Of a stretch of DNA of 64,000 nt, positions 11,950 through 20,249 are shown piece after piece. A program made the translations under genes and the position numbers. Every line of letters starts with the position of its first letter. Positions within the stretch are counted from its first letter, which is position 1. The notes under the pieces are model-generated. The model was not told the origin of the DNA, ran no database searches, and worked only from the letters and a program-made list of their open reading frames with translations. Source of the stretch: Oscillospiraceae bacterium (GTDB lineage: Bacteria; Bacillota; Clostridia; Saccharofermentanales; Saccharofermentanaceae); NCBI GenBank assembly GCA_900176545.1, contig FWXP01000001.1:496001-560000 (forward strand), written 5' to 3'.

Positions 11950-13356
11950 ATGGACTTTACTGAATTCGTCAATAAGATAGACCCCATGACATGCGTCATA
12001 TCCGTAGAATCCAAAGACGGTAAATCCTATGGAGATATAAGGATAGTGACAGGTAACAAAGCCTATATCGATTCCATAGAGGTCGTAGACGAGAATGCAC
12101 CTGCGATGCTTACCAATAAGTTCGTTCCCAACAGCCTGTATCAGAACTATTTCCCTCAGGATCTGAACTTCGAGGATTTCTGCTTCAGAGCAGCAGTCTT
12201 AAAGAAGCCCATGCACACTTATGTCCATCCCGAGAGATTTGATTTCTGGTTCGATCTTACTATGCTCCCTTTGGGAAGCGAAGGTGATATCCACTACTGT
12301 ACATATACACAGGTACTTACCAAGGAAGCTGACAGCGAGCAGATGAGTAATATATCCTCCTCTACCGCTACGGCTGTACTTAATACCTGTATCAAGCTTC
12401 GCGGCGCAAGTGACTTCATGAAGACGATGGATGAGATCATTCACGATATAAGAGAGATCTGTAACGCAGAAGCTTGTGTAATACTGCTGACTGACGAACA
12501 GAGAAAGAAATGTTCCGTACTGTGCGAATCCAGATCGGATACTTCATCTCTTCCCATGACGACAGAGATAGCAGATGAGCATTTCTACGAACTTACAGAG
12601 TCGTGGATAGAAACAATAGGCGGAAGTAACGGCCTTATTGTAAAGAATGCTCAGGATATGGAATACATTAAGGATAAGAATCCCTCCTGGTATGCATCAC
12701 TGGTAAAAGAAGGTGTGTCAAGCGTGGTGCTCTTCCCTCTTAAGAACAATGACGAGATATTGGGATATATCTGGGCAAGTAATTTCGATACATCCAATGC
12801 GGTCAAGATCAAAGAGACTCTTGAGCTCACAGTATTCTTTGTAGCTTCAGAGATCGCCAACTACCTTCTCCTTGGCAAGCTTCACATATTAAGTACCATG
12901 GATATGCTTACAGGAGTCCTTAACAGGAACGAGATGAACAATAAGGTCGACAGCATGCGGAAGGACGGAGCCAAGCTCGTTAAGGATATCGGATTCGTCT
13001 TTGCAGATCTTAACGGACTTAAGAGAGTCAACGATAACGAAGGCCATGCCGCAGGAGATCTGCTCCTCAAGAATGGTGCTATAGTACTCCAGAATGCTTT
13101 TATCGGAGATGCGGTCTTCAGAGCAGGCGGAGACGAATTCATGGTGATCTTGTACGACACTTCTGAATCCGAGATCGCCGCTAAGTGTGAGAAAGTACGA
13201 GAGCTGTCGAAGAACTACGACAATGTATCTTTCGCGCTTGGCTATTGCTACAGGAAAGACTCCTCTGATATAACCGATGCCCTGAAGGAAGCAGACGAAA
13301 AGATGTACGAAGACAAAGCCGCTTTCTATAAGGAACATCCTGAACTTAAGAGATAA
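11950..13356 (+). CDS. Diguanylate cyclase with GAF-like sensor region
   Basis: Cytoplasmic protein of 468 residues. The start is the ATG at 11950 because AGGAGG lies six bases upstream; an in-frame ATG at 11848 is unsupported. Residues up to about 150 form an N-terminal region of unknown fold, about 160-300 look like a GAF domain (CNAEACVILLTDEQRKKC), and about 320-460 are a GGDEF domain with FADLNGLKRVND, the loop RAGGDEF and the usual HAAGD. The active-site loop is intact, so c-di-GMP synthesis is likely. No RxxD inhibitory site precedes GGDEF. No transmembrane segment is seen, so it probably senses an intracellular signal. Confidence 0.9.
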   Translation: MDFTEFVNKIDPMTCVISVESKDGKSYGDIRIVTGNKAYIDSIEVVDENAPAMLTNKFVPNSLYQNYFPQDLNFEDFCFRAAVLKKPMHTYVHPERFDFWFDLTMLPLGSEGDIHYCTYTQVLTKEADSEQMSNISSSTATAVLNTCIKLRGASDFMKTMDEIIHDIREICNAEACVILLTDEQRKKCSVLCESRSDTSSLPMTTEIADEHFYELTESWIETIGGSNGLIVKNAQDMEYIKDKNPSWYASLVKEGVSSVVLFPLKNNDEILGYIWASNFDTSNAVKIKETLELTVFFVASEIANYLLLGKLHILSTMDMLTGVLNRNEMNNKVDSMRKDGAKLVKDIGFVFADLNGLKRVNDNEGHAAGDLLLKNGAIVLQNAFIGDAVFRAGGDEFMVILYDTSESEIAAKCEKVRELSKNYDNVSFALGYCYRKDSSDITDALKEADEKMYEDKAAFYKEHPELKR

Positions 13357-13372
13357 GCATTTCGAGCATAAA

Positions 13373-13406
13373 GAAACAGTCCCGAGAGATCTCTCGAGAC
13401 TGTTTT
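13373..13406 (+). terminator. Terminator between GGDEF gene and asd
   Basis: Long perfect inverted repeat AAACAGTC...GACTGTTT (13374-13405) enclosing CGAGAGATCTCTCG, followed by TTG TTTG. It probably serves both convergent genes. Confidence 0.85.
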
Positions 13407-13427
13407 TGTTTGTACTATTTTCTTCTC

Positions 13428-14516
13428 TTATGCCTTGGGAGCGATGTAACCCTTCTTAGCAAGGAGCTCAGCTGTGAGCATTCCGCCGCCTGCTGCACCA
13501 CGAAGAGTATTGTGGGAAAGGCATGTGAACTTATAGTCGAAGATGTTGTCTTCTCTAAGTCTTGCTACAGATACGCCCATACCGTTCTCATAGTATGCAT
13601 CAAGTGCAGGCTGAGGTCTGTTGTCTTCCTCGATATACTGAAGGAACTTCTTTGGAGCAGAAGGAAGCTCAAGGCGCTGTGCCTCACCCTCGTACTCTCT
13701 CCATGCCTTGATCATGTCCTCCATGGAGGGCTTATTCTCGAAGGATACGCTTACTGCTGCAGTATGACCTTCCTGAACTGCTACTCTGTAGCACTGAGCG
13801 GAGATAACAGGATTCTTAGCAAGCTCGATATGGTCACCTGCGAACTGACCCCATACCTTCAGGGGCTCCTTCTCGGACTTCTCTTCCTCACCGCCGATAT
13901 AAGGGATAAGGTTGCCTACCATCTCAGGCCAGTCCTTGAAAGTCTTACCTGCACCGGAGATAGCCTGATATGTGCAAACGCTGATCTGCTTGATACCGTT
14001 CTTAAGGAAAGGAGTAAGAGCGGGAACGTAGCTCTGGATGGAACAGTTGGGCTTAACAGCGATGAAGCCTCTCTTTGTTCCGAGTCTCTTCCTCTGTGTC
14101 TCGATGAGCTCTGCATGGTCTGCATTGATCTCAGGGATGATCATGGGAACATCCTCAGTCCATCTGTGAGCGGAGTTATTGGAGACAACGGGTGTCTCAG
14201 TCTTAGCGATCCTCTCCTCAAGAGCTCTGATCTCATCCTTCTTCATGTCTACTGCGCAGAAAGTAAAATCAACCTGCTCGCAGAAGTTCTCGATATCGTC
14301 TGAGCTGTATACTATCATCTTCTTAACGTATTCGGGCATGGGTGCATCGATCTTCCACCTGTCGCCACAAGCCTCTTCATATGTCTTACCGGCAGACTTG
14401 GGAGATGCGCATACCGCTACACACTCAAACCAAGGGTGGTTCTCAAGAAGTGAGATGAATCTCTGTCCCACATATCCTGTTGCACCGATAACACCGGCTC
14501 TGATCTTCTTTTCCAT
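13428..14516 (-). CDS. asd: Aspartate-semialdehyde dehydrogenase
   Basis: Reduces aspartyl phosphate to aspartate semialdehyde, the branch point to lysine, diaminopimelate, methionine and threonine. The 362 residues have the NADP motif GATGYVG (11-17), the catalytic Cys C158 in KPNCSI, and a conserved ISGAGKTF-type segment. The pattern (ACGDRWKIDAPMP, SNNSAHRWTEDVPMIIPEIN) is that of the fungal/archaeal-type Asd subclass rather than the E. coli type. It is a single-gene unit with its own promoter. Confidence 0.95.
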   Translation of the reverse strand: MEKKIRAGVIGATGYVGQRFISLLENHPWFECVAVCASPKSAGKTYEEACGDRWKIDAPMPEYVKKMIVYSSDDIENFCEQVDFTFCAVDMKKDEIRALEERIAKTETPVVSNNSAHRWTEDVPMIIPEINADHAELIETQRKRLGTKRGFIAVKPNCSIQSYVPALTPFLKNGIKQISVCTYQAISGAGKTFKDWPEMVGNLIPYIGGEEEKSEKEPLKVWGQFAGDHIELAKNPVISAQCYRVAVQEGHTAAVSVSFENKPSMEDMIKAWREYEGEAQRLELPSAPKKFLQYIEEDNRPQPALDAYYENGMGVSVARLREDNIFDYKFTCLSHNTLRGAAGGGMLTAELLAKKGYIAPKA

Positions 14517-14585
14517 TGTAATTCTCCTGTTCCAACCGCCACCAATGTCTTCCTGTGACGGACATTTGTTTTTCTCGTGTGTACA

Positions 14586-14614
14586 ATACTAACACAACGA
14601 CTTTTTATGGGCAA
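14586..14614 (-). promoter_or_regulatory. Candidate promoter of asd
   Basis: Minus strand TTGCCC (14614-14609), 17-base spacer, TAGTAT (14591-14586). The transcript would carry about 65 bases of leader. I see no T-box or lysine riboswitch signature in that leader. Confidence 0.5.
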
Positions 14615-14683
14615 CCCTATTATTACAAAAATATAAGTGTCTCTTATGCTAAAATATAGTCAAATTAGCAAAGAGGCATAAAG

Positions 14684-15655
14684 ATGACTGAAGTATTCCC
14701 CGTATTGGATCAATATTCTAACTATATGCTGGCGGTATTAGGCCGTGCAGAGCTTACGGTTACGGAATATAAATACGACATCATATGCTTCTTTAGGTTC
14801 TGGAAGAGAGACCACGGCAAGGTCCCTAAGGACACTCCCATAGAAGAGATCGATATCACGGATATAACCGTCAAGGATATAGGTCGTGTATCTACTGACG
14901 ATCTTCTGGTATTTCTTATCTGGCTCAATCGTGAGAAGCAGCTGTCTAACTCTTCCCGAGCAAGAAGGATAGCATCCTTAAAGAGCTTCTTCAAGTATTG
15001 TCACAGCAAGAAGCATCTTATAGACAGCAATCCCGCCTACGATCTTGAGACACCTAAGATAGGTAAGCGTAATCCTAAGTACTTAACGCTTGAACAGAGT
15101 ACGGATCTTCTCAAGACGGCATACGATGCGCCCACTGAGTCTAACGAGAGAGACTACTGTATGCTCACTTTATTCCTTAACTGCGGTATGAGACTAAGCG
15201 AACTTCGCGGTATCGATATAGACGATATACACGATACGGTCCTCACAGTTATAGGTAAAGGGAATAAGGAACGTACCATCTATCTAAACAAAGCATGTCT
15301 GGATGCCATCGAAGATTGGATGAAGGCAAGAGCCAATATCAAGATCAAGCCTTCCCACGACAAGGCACTCTTTGTCTCCAAGCGAGGCACACGTATATCG
15401 GATGACATGATACAAATATCAATAAAGAGGCTAATGGCTCTGGCCGGTATTGATACGAAGGTTTATTCCGTACATAAGCTCCGCCATACCGCCGCGACCC
15501 TTATGTATAAGTACGGACATGTAGATATAAGGAACTTACAGCAGATATTGGGACACCAGAGCGTCTCCACTACTCAGATATATACCCATGTAGATGATGA
15601 GCAGCTTCAGAAGGCCATAGATTCCAATCCGCTGGCAGGATTTAAGCCCGAATAA
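14684..15655 (+). CDS. Tyrosine recombinase (XerC/XerD type)
   Basis: A 323-residue site-specific recombinase with an N-terminal SAM-like core-binding domain (about 10-115) and a catalytic domain with the full active site: R170 (GMRLSELRG), Lys about 192-195 (GKGNKERT), H264-x-x-R267 (HKLRH), H291 (LGHQS) and nucleophile Y300 (TQIYTH). Its length and compactness are those of chromosome-dimer resolvases XerC/XerD rather than phage integrases. No phage or integron genes are adjacent. A weak ribosome binding site AGAGGC and an extended -10 TGCTAAAAT (14647-14655) precede it. It is followed after 20 bases by ldhA. Confidence 0.9.
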   Translation: MTEVFPVLDQYSNYMLAVLGRAELTVTEYKYDIICFFRFWKRDHGKVPKDTPIEEIDITDITVKDIGRVSTDDLLVFLIWLNREKQLSNSSRARRIASLKSFFKYCHSKKHLIDSNPAYDLETPKIGKRNPKYLTLEQSTDLLKTAYDAPTESNERDYCMLTLFLNCGMRLSELRGIDIDDIHDTVLTVIGKGNKERTIYLNKACLDAIEDWMKARANIKIKPSHDKALFVSKRGTRISDDMIQISIKRLMALAGIDTKVYSVHKLRHTAATLMYKYGHVDIRNLQQILGHQSVSTTQIYTHVDDEQLQKAIDSNPLAGFKPE

Positions 15656-15675
15656 CATTATCAGGAGGACCATAT

Positions 15676-16656
15676 ATGAGACTTGCATTTTTTGACACTA
15701 AGCCCTACGACAGAGAAGTATTCGAACCCGTGCTCAAGGATGCAGGGATCGAGACGGTCTACTACGATACCAGGATCTGCGAAGATGACTGTATCCTCGC
15801 CAAGGACTGCGATGCCGTCTGTGTATTCGTTAACGACGACGTTAATCGCAAGGTCATAGATACTATCGCTGAATACGGTGTAAAGGTCATAGCCTTAAGA
15901 TGCGCCGGCTTTAACAACGTGGACTATAAGTATGCTAACGCCAAGGGCATTAAGGTAGTGCGTGTTCCCGCCTACTCCCCTTATGCCGTAGCAGAGCACG
16001 CCATGGCTCTCCTTCAGACATTGAACCGTAAGATACATAAAGCCTATATCCGAACTCGTGACTTCAATTTCTCATTGAACGGGCTTACGGGATTTGACCT
16101 TCACGGCAAGACCGTGGGTGTCATAGGAACAGGTAAGATCGGCCGAGTATTCATAGATATCTGTAAGGGATTCGGCATGAAGGTCATAGCTTACGATAAG
16201 TTCCCGGCGGAAGGCTCCGGCATCGACTACAGGCCTCTTGAAGAGATCTACAAGGAAGCTGACATCATATCCTTCCACTGCCCTCTTACTGACGAGACTC
16301 TTCATATGTTCAACAGAGGAACCATTAACAGAGTCAAGGAAGGCGTTGTCATCATCAATACATCGAGGGGTGCGCTTATAGATGCTGAGGCCCTTCTCCT
16401 TGGTATCCGCGAGAGGAAGATCGGCGGAGCATGCCTTGACGTATACGAAGAGGAAGCAGGATATTTCTACGAGGATCAGTCCGGAAAGATAATAGATGAC
16501 GATACTTTGAGCAGACTTATCTCGATGCCTAACGTCATCGTTACATCTCACCAGGCTTTCTTAACGAGAGAAGCCCTTGCAAATATCGCATCTACTACGG
16601 TAAAAAACCTCATAGATATCGACAGCAAGGGCATCTCCGAGAATGAAGTAAAGTAA
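15676..16656 (+). CDS. ldhA: D-lactate dehydrogenase (2-hydroxyacid dehydrogenase family)
   Basis: NADH-dependent reduction of pyruvate to D-lactate, a fermentative redox sink. The 326 residues contain the Rossmann motif GVIGTGKIGRVF (about 148-159), the catalytic Arg in NTSRGALID, Glu about 30 residues later, and the His in TSHQAFLT. The N-terminus RLAFFDTKPYD and the RCAGFNNVDY segment are characteristic of the LdhA subgroup of fermentative D-LDHs. A strong AGGAGG stands upstream, and it is probably cotranscribed with the recombinase. It ends two bases from the convergent NlpC/P60 gene. The window also holds larB and larC, which belong to lactate racemase maturation. Confidence 0.92.
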   Translation: MRLAFFDTKPYDREVFEPVLKDAGIETVYYDTRICEDDCILAKDCDAVCVFVNDDVNRKVIDTIAEYGVKVIALRCAGFNNVDYKYANAKGIKVVRVPAYSPYAVAEHAMALLQTLNRKIHKAYIRTRDFNFSLNGLTGFDLHGKTVGVIGTGKIGRVFIDICKGFGMKVIAYDKFPAEGSGIDYRPLEEIYKEADIISFHCPLTDETLHMFNRGTINRVKEGVVIINTSRGALIDAEALLLGIRERKIGGACLDVYEEEAGYFYEDQSGKIIDDDTLSRLISMPNVIVTSHQAFLTREALANIASTTVKNLIDIDSKGISENEVK

Positions 16657-16658
16657 GG

Positions 16659-17360
16659 TCAGTTAAATATCCTTCTTACTGTTAATACGGGGTGAAGATC
16701 AAGGGTGCCGTATATGACACCTTCATTCTCACCTCTTGCATCTACCATCATTCCGTCACCGATGTAGATACCTACATGACCGCATGAACCGCCCTGGTTA
16801 TCCCAGCAGATTATATCGCCGGGACGGATATCTTCTATTGCGACTTCCTCACCTACATTACAGAGTGAATAGGATGAGTGAGGCAGGTCTATCCCCATCT
16901 GTGCATAACAATACACAACAAGACCTGAACAATCACATGCCTGTTCGCTGGCACACGCATACTGGTAAGGCGTGCCTACCATGCTCTCGGCGATATCAGC
17001 TATCATCTGTCCCTGCTCTTCTGGAGTAGGTTCAGCCTCTTCTACTGCTGTTTCTTCTTCAGCTTCAGTCGTATCCGACCCGGGAGCGATGAGCTTACTG
17101 TTGTAATAGATACGTGTAGCATCCTTGGAGATCATCACATCCGTATCAATAGGAGTGATCTCTACTTCCGTGGCCGGGATATGGTTACAAGGGATAAGAT
17201 CACTGATATCTGCGATCTCATAACAAGCCGTAGTCTCCGGCTCTTCACTGATGTTATTTTCCTGAAGTACGGGATTGTACATATTCGTTATCGATACAAA
17301 TATACACATCAAAGTCGTTACCGTATTAGTCAGGATCGTTTTTCTTTCTAACATAAACAC
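16659..17360 (-). CDS. Secreted NlpC/P60 peptidoglycan endopeptidase
   Basis: A 233-residue exported or anchored cell-wall hydrolase. The N-terminal hydrophobic segment (8-28) is a signal or anchor, residues 40-115 are an acidic low-complexity linker, and 117-233 form the NlpC/P60 papain-like domain with C144 in CDCSGLVVY and H195 in CGHVGIYIGDG. Such enzymes cut the D-gamma-glutamyl-diaminopimelate bond. The region of the third catalytic residue reads MMVDARGE where MIHA is more common. No SH3 or LysM binding domain is present. Confidence 0.9.
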   Translation of the reverse strand: MFMLERKTILTNTVTTLMCIFVSITNMYNPVLQENNISEEPETTACYEIADISDLIPCNHIPATEVEITPIDTDVMISKDATRIYYNSKLIAPGSDTTEAEEETAVEEAEPTPEEQGQMIADIAESMVGTPYQYACASEQACDCSGLVVYCYAQMGIDLPHSSYSLCNVGEEVAIEDIRPGDIICWDNQGGSCGHVGIYIGDGMMVDARGENEGVIYGTLDLHPVLTVRRIFN

Positions 17361-17469
17361 CTACTGCATTTCTTTTTTTCATATCAAATTTGACATGTGT
17401 CAGATATTACACGAAGAAAATGAGGCGTATTGGGGATTGGAGGGGCAAAAGATCGGCAAAAATGTGTTG

Positions 17470-17513
17470 GTTTGATAAACAAAGTATCCACTCAAACCGT
17501 TGTGTTGCAAGGG
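17470..17513 (-). terminator. Weak terminator after the P-loop kinase gene
   Basis: GGTTTGA (17470-17476) pairs with TCAAACC across a 16-base loop. On the minus strand it is followed by AACACATTTTTG. The rest of the 17361-17513 interval holds a TGACATGTGTCA palindrome and nothing else I recognise. Confidence 0.4.
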
Positions 17514-18005
17514 TTAGAGCGACTTTAGTATAAGATTTGTAACCTCCTTGGTTTCCATGCAGGTGGTGTCTATAACGTTATCTTTTGCTCTGAAATCATC
17601 AAGAGATCTGAGGCTTACGGACAGCCACTCTTCCGTTCTCCAAGGACATATCTTATCTTCTTTCCACTGCTTCCGAAGCTGCTCTTCCGAGCATACGAGA
17701 GTAAATACGGAAGTCTCCATATCAAGATCTCTTATTCCCTGTATAAGTTGTTCAAGTACCTTGTCGTCATCTATAAGCCATGAGACTACAGCCATATTGC
17801 ATGAAGAACAGTCTCTGTAGTTCCCCAGCATATGAAGGATATTATCGACAGCCATAGCTCTGGTCTCGCTGTTACCTACGAAAGGATGCAGATCCATGCA
17901 CCAGTCACCGTCAATATAAGCGGTACCATTGATCCTGTCAGCAATAAGATTACCGACTGTCGTCTTACCTACTCCCATAGGTCCGTTAAGGATGATAACC
18001 TTCAT
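17514..18005 (-). CDS. P-loop nucleotide kinase-like protein
   Basis: A 163-residue P-loop ATPase with Walker A GPMGVGKTT (8-16) and a small-molecule kinase layout (DGDW motif near 37, lid-like CPWRTEEW near 120). It resembles uncharacterised AAA_33 or shikimate/adenylate-kinase-like proteins; the substrate is unknown. The ATG at 18005 overlaps the preceding stop as ATGA and has AGGTGG eight bases upstream, so I prefer it to the ATG at 18017. It is the last gene of a four-gene operon. Confidence 0.8.
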   Translation of the reverse strand: MKVIILNGPMGVGKTTVGNLIADRINGTAYIDGDWCMDLHPFVGNSETRAMAVDNILHMLGNYRDCSSCNMAVVSWLIDDDKVLEQLIQGIRDLDMETSVFTLVCSEEQLRKQWKEDKICPWRTEEWLSVSLRSLDDFRAKDNVIDTTCMETKEVTNLILKSL

Positions 18006-19360
18006 TCCTGCATCCACCTGCTGTATTCGTCGTAGATCCGGTCCATACTGTATGAGATGATCTCATCAAAGGATGTATCCTGCATAAGGTATCTTATGAA
18101 TGAGACTCCGAGGTAGTATCCGGTATCGATGTGACCATCAAAGTTCACCCAGTCACCGAAATATCTCTGATCATCTATCGTCATCTTGGGAAGATCTTCT
18201 GCGAAGGACTTCTTGAGCCTATCGTGATTATCTTCGCACCACTTCTTCCAGCCTGCCCTGTCCTGATGGAAGTATTCGTGATCGCCTAATACTTCCTGCT
18301 CGAAGACCATGGCAACGCCTTCGGTAAAGAGCTGATGAACAAACCTCTGTACCTGAGACTTGGGCTCAGAATAAAGATCTCCGTACTGAGAATGGTATAC
18401 ATGTCCCAGCTCGTGAATGATAAGTCCGTTCATGGAATCTTCGTCGCACCAGTCAAGCTCAAGGATCTTCTCTATACCAAGGAGCACTGTTGTCTTACCA
18501 TTGATATCAGTTACCCAGCCGGCACCGTTACAAAGGCCAAGATAAAGGTAGACATCCGCATCGACAGTTCTTCCGAATCTATCATTGATCTTATCGTTAA
18601 GACCTTCCGTTACCTGATGGAATGATCGTATCGCATGTTTGCATGCCGCTGTATCTTTCCATACCCTTTCCACTACGGGAAGTATATCGTCTTCCCATAC
18701 TACGGAAGCCTGGAAAGACTGCTCCATATCCTTTATACATATATCCTTAGCTCCGGGTACTGAAGTATCGATATATCCTTTCCAGCTGTTCATATCGAAC
18801 TGTCCTGCTTCAAATGAAGACAGCATATCTGATGTAGCATCGATGATCTTAAGTTCAGGCTTTCCGAGTTGTCTCGACATTATGTGTCTCGCGGGAAAGA
18901 ATTCGTAGAGATGAAGCACATTGACCTTACCCTTAATGGGATGGAAGTTATCCATGACGACCTTAAGCGCATCGCTGATTATATCTTTATGGTCGATGAG
19001 CATAGTCGTATGCGGAGACCAGCTGAACTGATCCTTGCTGTCAAGGAAGTTATCCTTAAGAGACAGCATCTCCCTGCTTACTTCAGGAGCTACGAACAGT
19101 ACGTCGTTGCTCGGGAGCCTGAAGAGTCCAACATGGTTGAACTCAACGTCAAATTCATCGGTAGACTCGCTGATCTTTACCAGTCTCTCCTTGAGTTCTT
19201 CTTCCTGTTCCGGATCGTAAGTTCCCAGGGTAAAGTGCATCGGTATGTCTTTGGTCTGCACACCTTCAAAACCCATATCGTAGAGGCTGTCCTGAATTCC
19301 CTGAAGTTCGTAATCAGTACCAATATCGTAACCCGCCATTATACATAAGATCTTAGCCAT
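18002..19360 (-). CDS. 2H phosphoesterase domain fused to zinc metallopeptidase-like domain
   Basis: A 452-residue two-domain protein. Residues 1-160 look like a 2H (LigT-like) phosphoesterase with the paired motifs H42-F-T-L and H117-T-T-M spaced as in 2'-5' RNA ligase/cyclic phosphodiesterase proteins. Residues 210-452 contain H316-E-L-G-H320, the zinc site of a gluzincin-type metallopeptidase, with E347 in FTEGVA as a likely third ligand. No signal peptide is present, so it is cytoplasmic. I know no named family with this architecture. The gene lies between a GNAT acetyltransferase and a P-loop kinase gene in one operon. Confidence 0.8.
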   Translation of the reverse strand: MAKILCIMAGYDIGTDYELQGIQDSLYDMGFEGVQTKDIPMHFTLGTYDPEQEEELKERLVKISESTDEFDVEFNHVGLFRLPSNDVLFVAPEVSREMLSLKDNFLDSKDQFSWSPHTTMLIDHKDIISDALKVVMDNFHPIKGKVNVLHLYEFFPARHIMSRQLGKPELKIIDATSDMLSSFEAGQFDMNSWKGYIDTSVPGAKDICIKDMEQSFQASVVWEDDILPVVERVWKDTAACKHAIRSFHQVTEGLNDKINDRFGRTVDADVYLYLGLCNGAGWVTDINGKTTVLLGIEKILELDWCDEDSMNGLIIHELGHVYHSQYGDLYSEPKSQVQRFVHQLFTEGVAMVFEQEVLGDHEYFHQDRAGWKKWCEDNHDRLKKSFAEDLPKMTIDDQRYFGDWVNFDGHIDTGYYLGVSFIRYLMQDTSFDEIISYSMDRIYDEYSRWMQE

Positions 19361-19371
19361 GTTATCTTCCT

Positions 19372-19815
19372 TTAGATATCCATATAGAAGAGCTGATCAG
19401 TCCATCCGTAGATAGTCTTGAAGTCACCTATCTTTCTAAAGCCGTACTTCTCATAGAGGCCTTCCTCACCGCTCATGATATAGATGGTACCATAACCGAG
19501 GCTTCGGGCATAACCGGCGCACTCATCTATCATCTTCTCCGATATCCTTCTGCCTCTGTATTTCTCATCGACAAAGACGAAGCCAATGAACGGAGAATAA
19601 TCATATTCGTCAGGAAGCTCATCCTTTTCCATGATCGTACAAAAACCTGCAATCTCATCACCTTCAACTGCAATGACTACTCTCTCCCATGGAAGGAATG
19701 AGTTTTCCTTCATGCGCGAAGAAAGGAAAGATCCTGCATTCCAGGAGCAGTCCTTCGCGAATTCTATAGTCTTCTCCCACATGGGATGTCCTTCGTTAAT
19801 GAGTAATATCTCCAT
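19372..19815 (-). CDS. GNAT family N-acetyltransferase
   Basis: A 147-residue acetyltransferase with the acetyl-CoA loop VDEKYRGRRISEKMIDEC (about 88-105) and the C-terminal LYEKYGFRKIGD signature. The acceptor is unknown. Its ATG overlaps the ASCH-gene stop by one base (TGATG), and 11 bases separate it from the 2H-metallopeptidase gene. Confidence 0.88.
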   Translation of the reverse strand: MEILLINEGHPMWEKTIEFAKDCSWNAGSFLSSRMKENSFLPWERVVIAVEGDEIAGFCTIMEKDELPDEYDYSPFIGFVFVDEKYRGRRISEKMIDECAGYARSLGYGTIYIMSGEEGLYEKYGFRKIGDFKTIYGWTDQLFYMDI

Positions 19816-20162
19816 CAGATCACCTTCACCTTTATTCCTACTACACCATACTTAGCCTGCTTCTCCTTGGGATAGTAGATATCCATATCAGAAGGAGATG
19901 CAGTATCGATATCCTCCTCTGTGTATCCGCATTCTGTTAACGGAAGAGCCTTATAGAGTTCTTCAAATGAATCGAATAAGTACAGATCATCCACTGATAC
20001 TGTAAGTGTATCTTCCTGATCTTCAGTATTGGTAAAAGTTATCTTATCACCGACTCTTATCGCCTTACGCTTCTCGTCGTACAGGCGAAGTTCGACTGTC
20101 TTCCTGCCCGATCTTATAAATTCAAGAGGTTCAGGCGTAAGGTTCATATAATGCTTATTCAT
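19815..20162 (-). CDS. ASCH domain protein
   Basis: A 115-residue protein with the ASCH beta-barrel pattern: LEFIRSGRKTVELRLYDEKRKAIRVGDKITFTN near the N-terminus. ASCH domains bind RNA or modified nucleosides, and some are amidohydrolases of N4-acetylcytidine. It is the first gene of the ASCH-GNAT-2H/peptidase-kinase operon. The presence of ASCH and 2H domains suggests an RNA or nucleotide metabolism theme, which is inference. Confidence 0.85.
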   Translation of the reverse strand: MNKHYMNLTPEPLEFIRSGRKTVELRLYDEKRKAIRVGDKITFTNTEDQEDTLTVSVDDLYLFDSFEELYKALPLTECGYTEEDIDTASPSDMDIYYPKEKQAKYGVVGIKVKVI

Positions 20163-20192
20163 GTTCTATCCCCGTTTAGTTAGTACAGGAAG

Positions 20193-20198
20193 ATTATA
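20193..20198 (-). promoter_or_regulatory. Candidate -10 element of the ASCH operon
   Basis: Perfect TATAAT on the minus strand, 31 bases before the start. The -35 is not recognisable and would fall on the neighbouring terminator. Confidence 0.4.
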
Positions 20199-20212
20199 TC
20201 ATTTATCGGATA

Positions 20213-20241
20213 CAAAAAACGTCGGGAAAGATTCCCGACGC
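20213..20241 (-). terminator. Terminator of the 20250-23756 operon
   Basis: CGTCGGGA...TCCCGACG (20220-20240), followed on the minus strand by TTTTTTG. Confidence 0.9.
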
Positions 20242-20249
20242 TTCAGTTA

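Noticed and set aside
13916-14125. Small minus-strand frame inside asd in another frame
   Set aside because: Arg/Ser/Leu-rich frame shadow without a start signal.
13410-14303. 297-codon open frame on the plus strand opposite asd
   Set aside because: Antisense shadow of asd, including the terminator region. No domain signature is seen.
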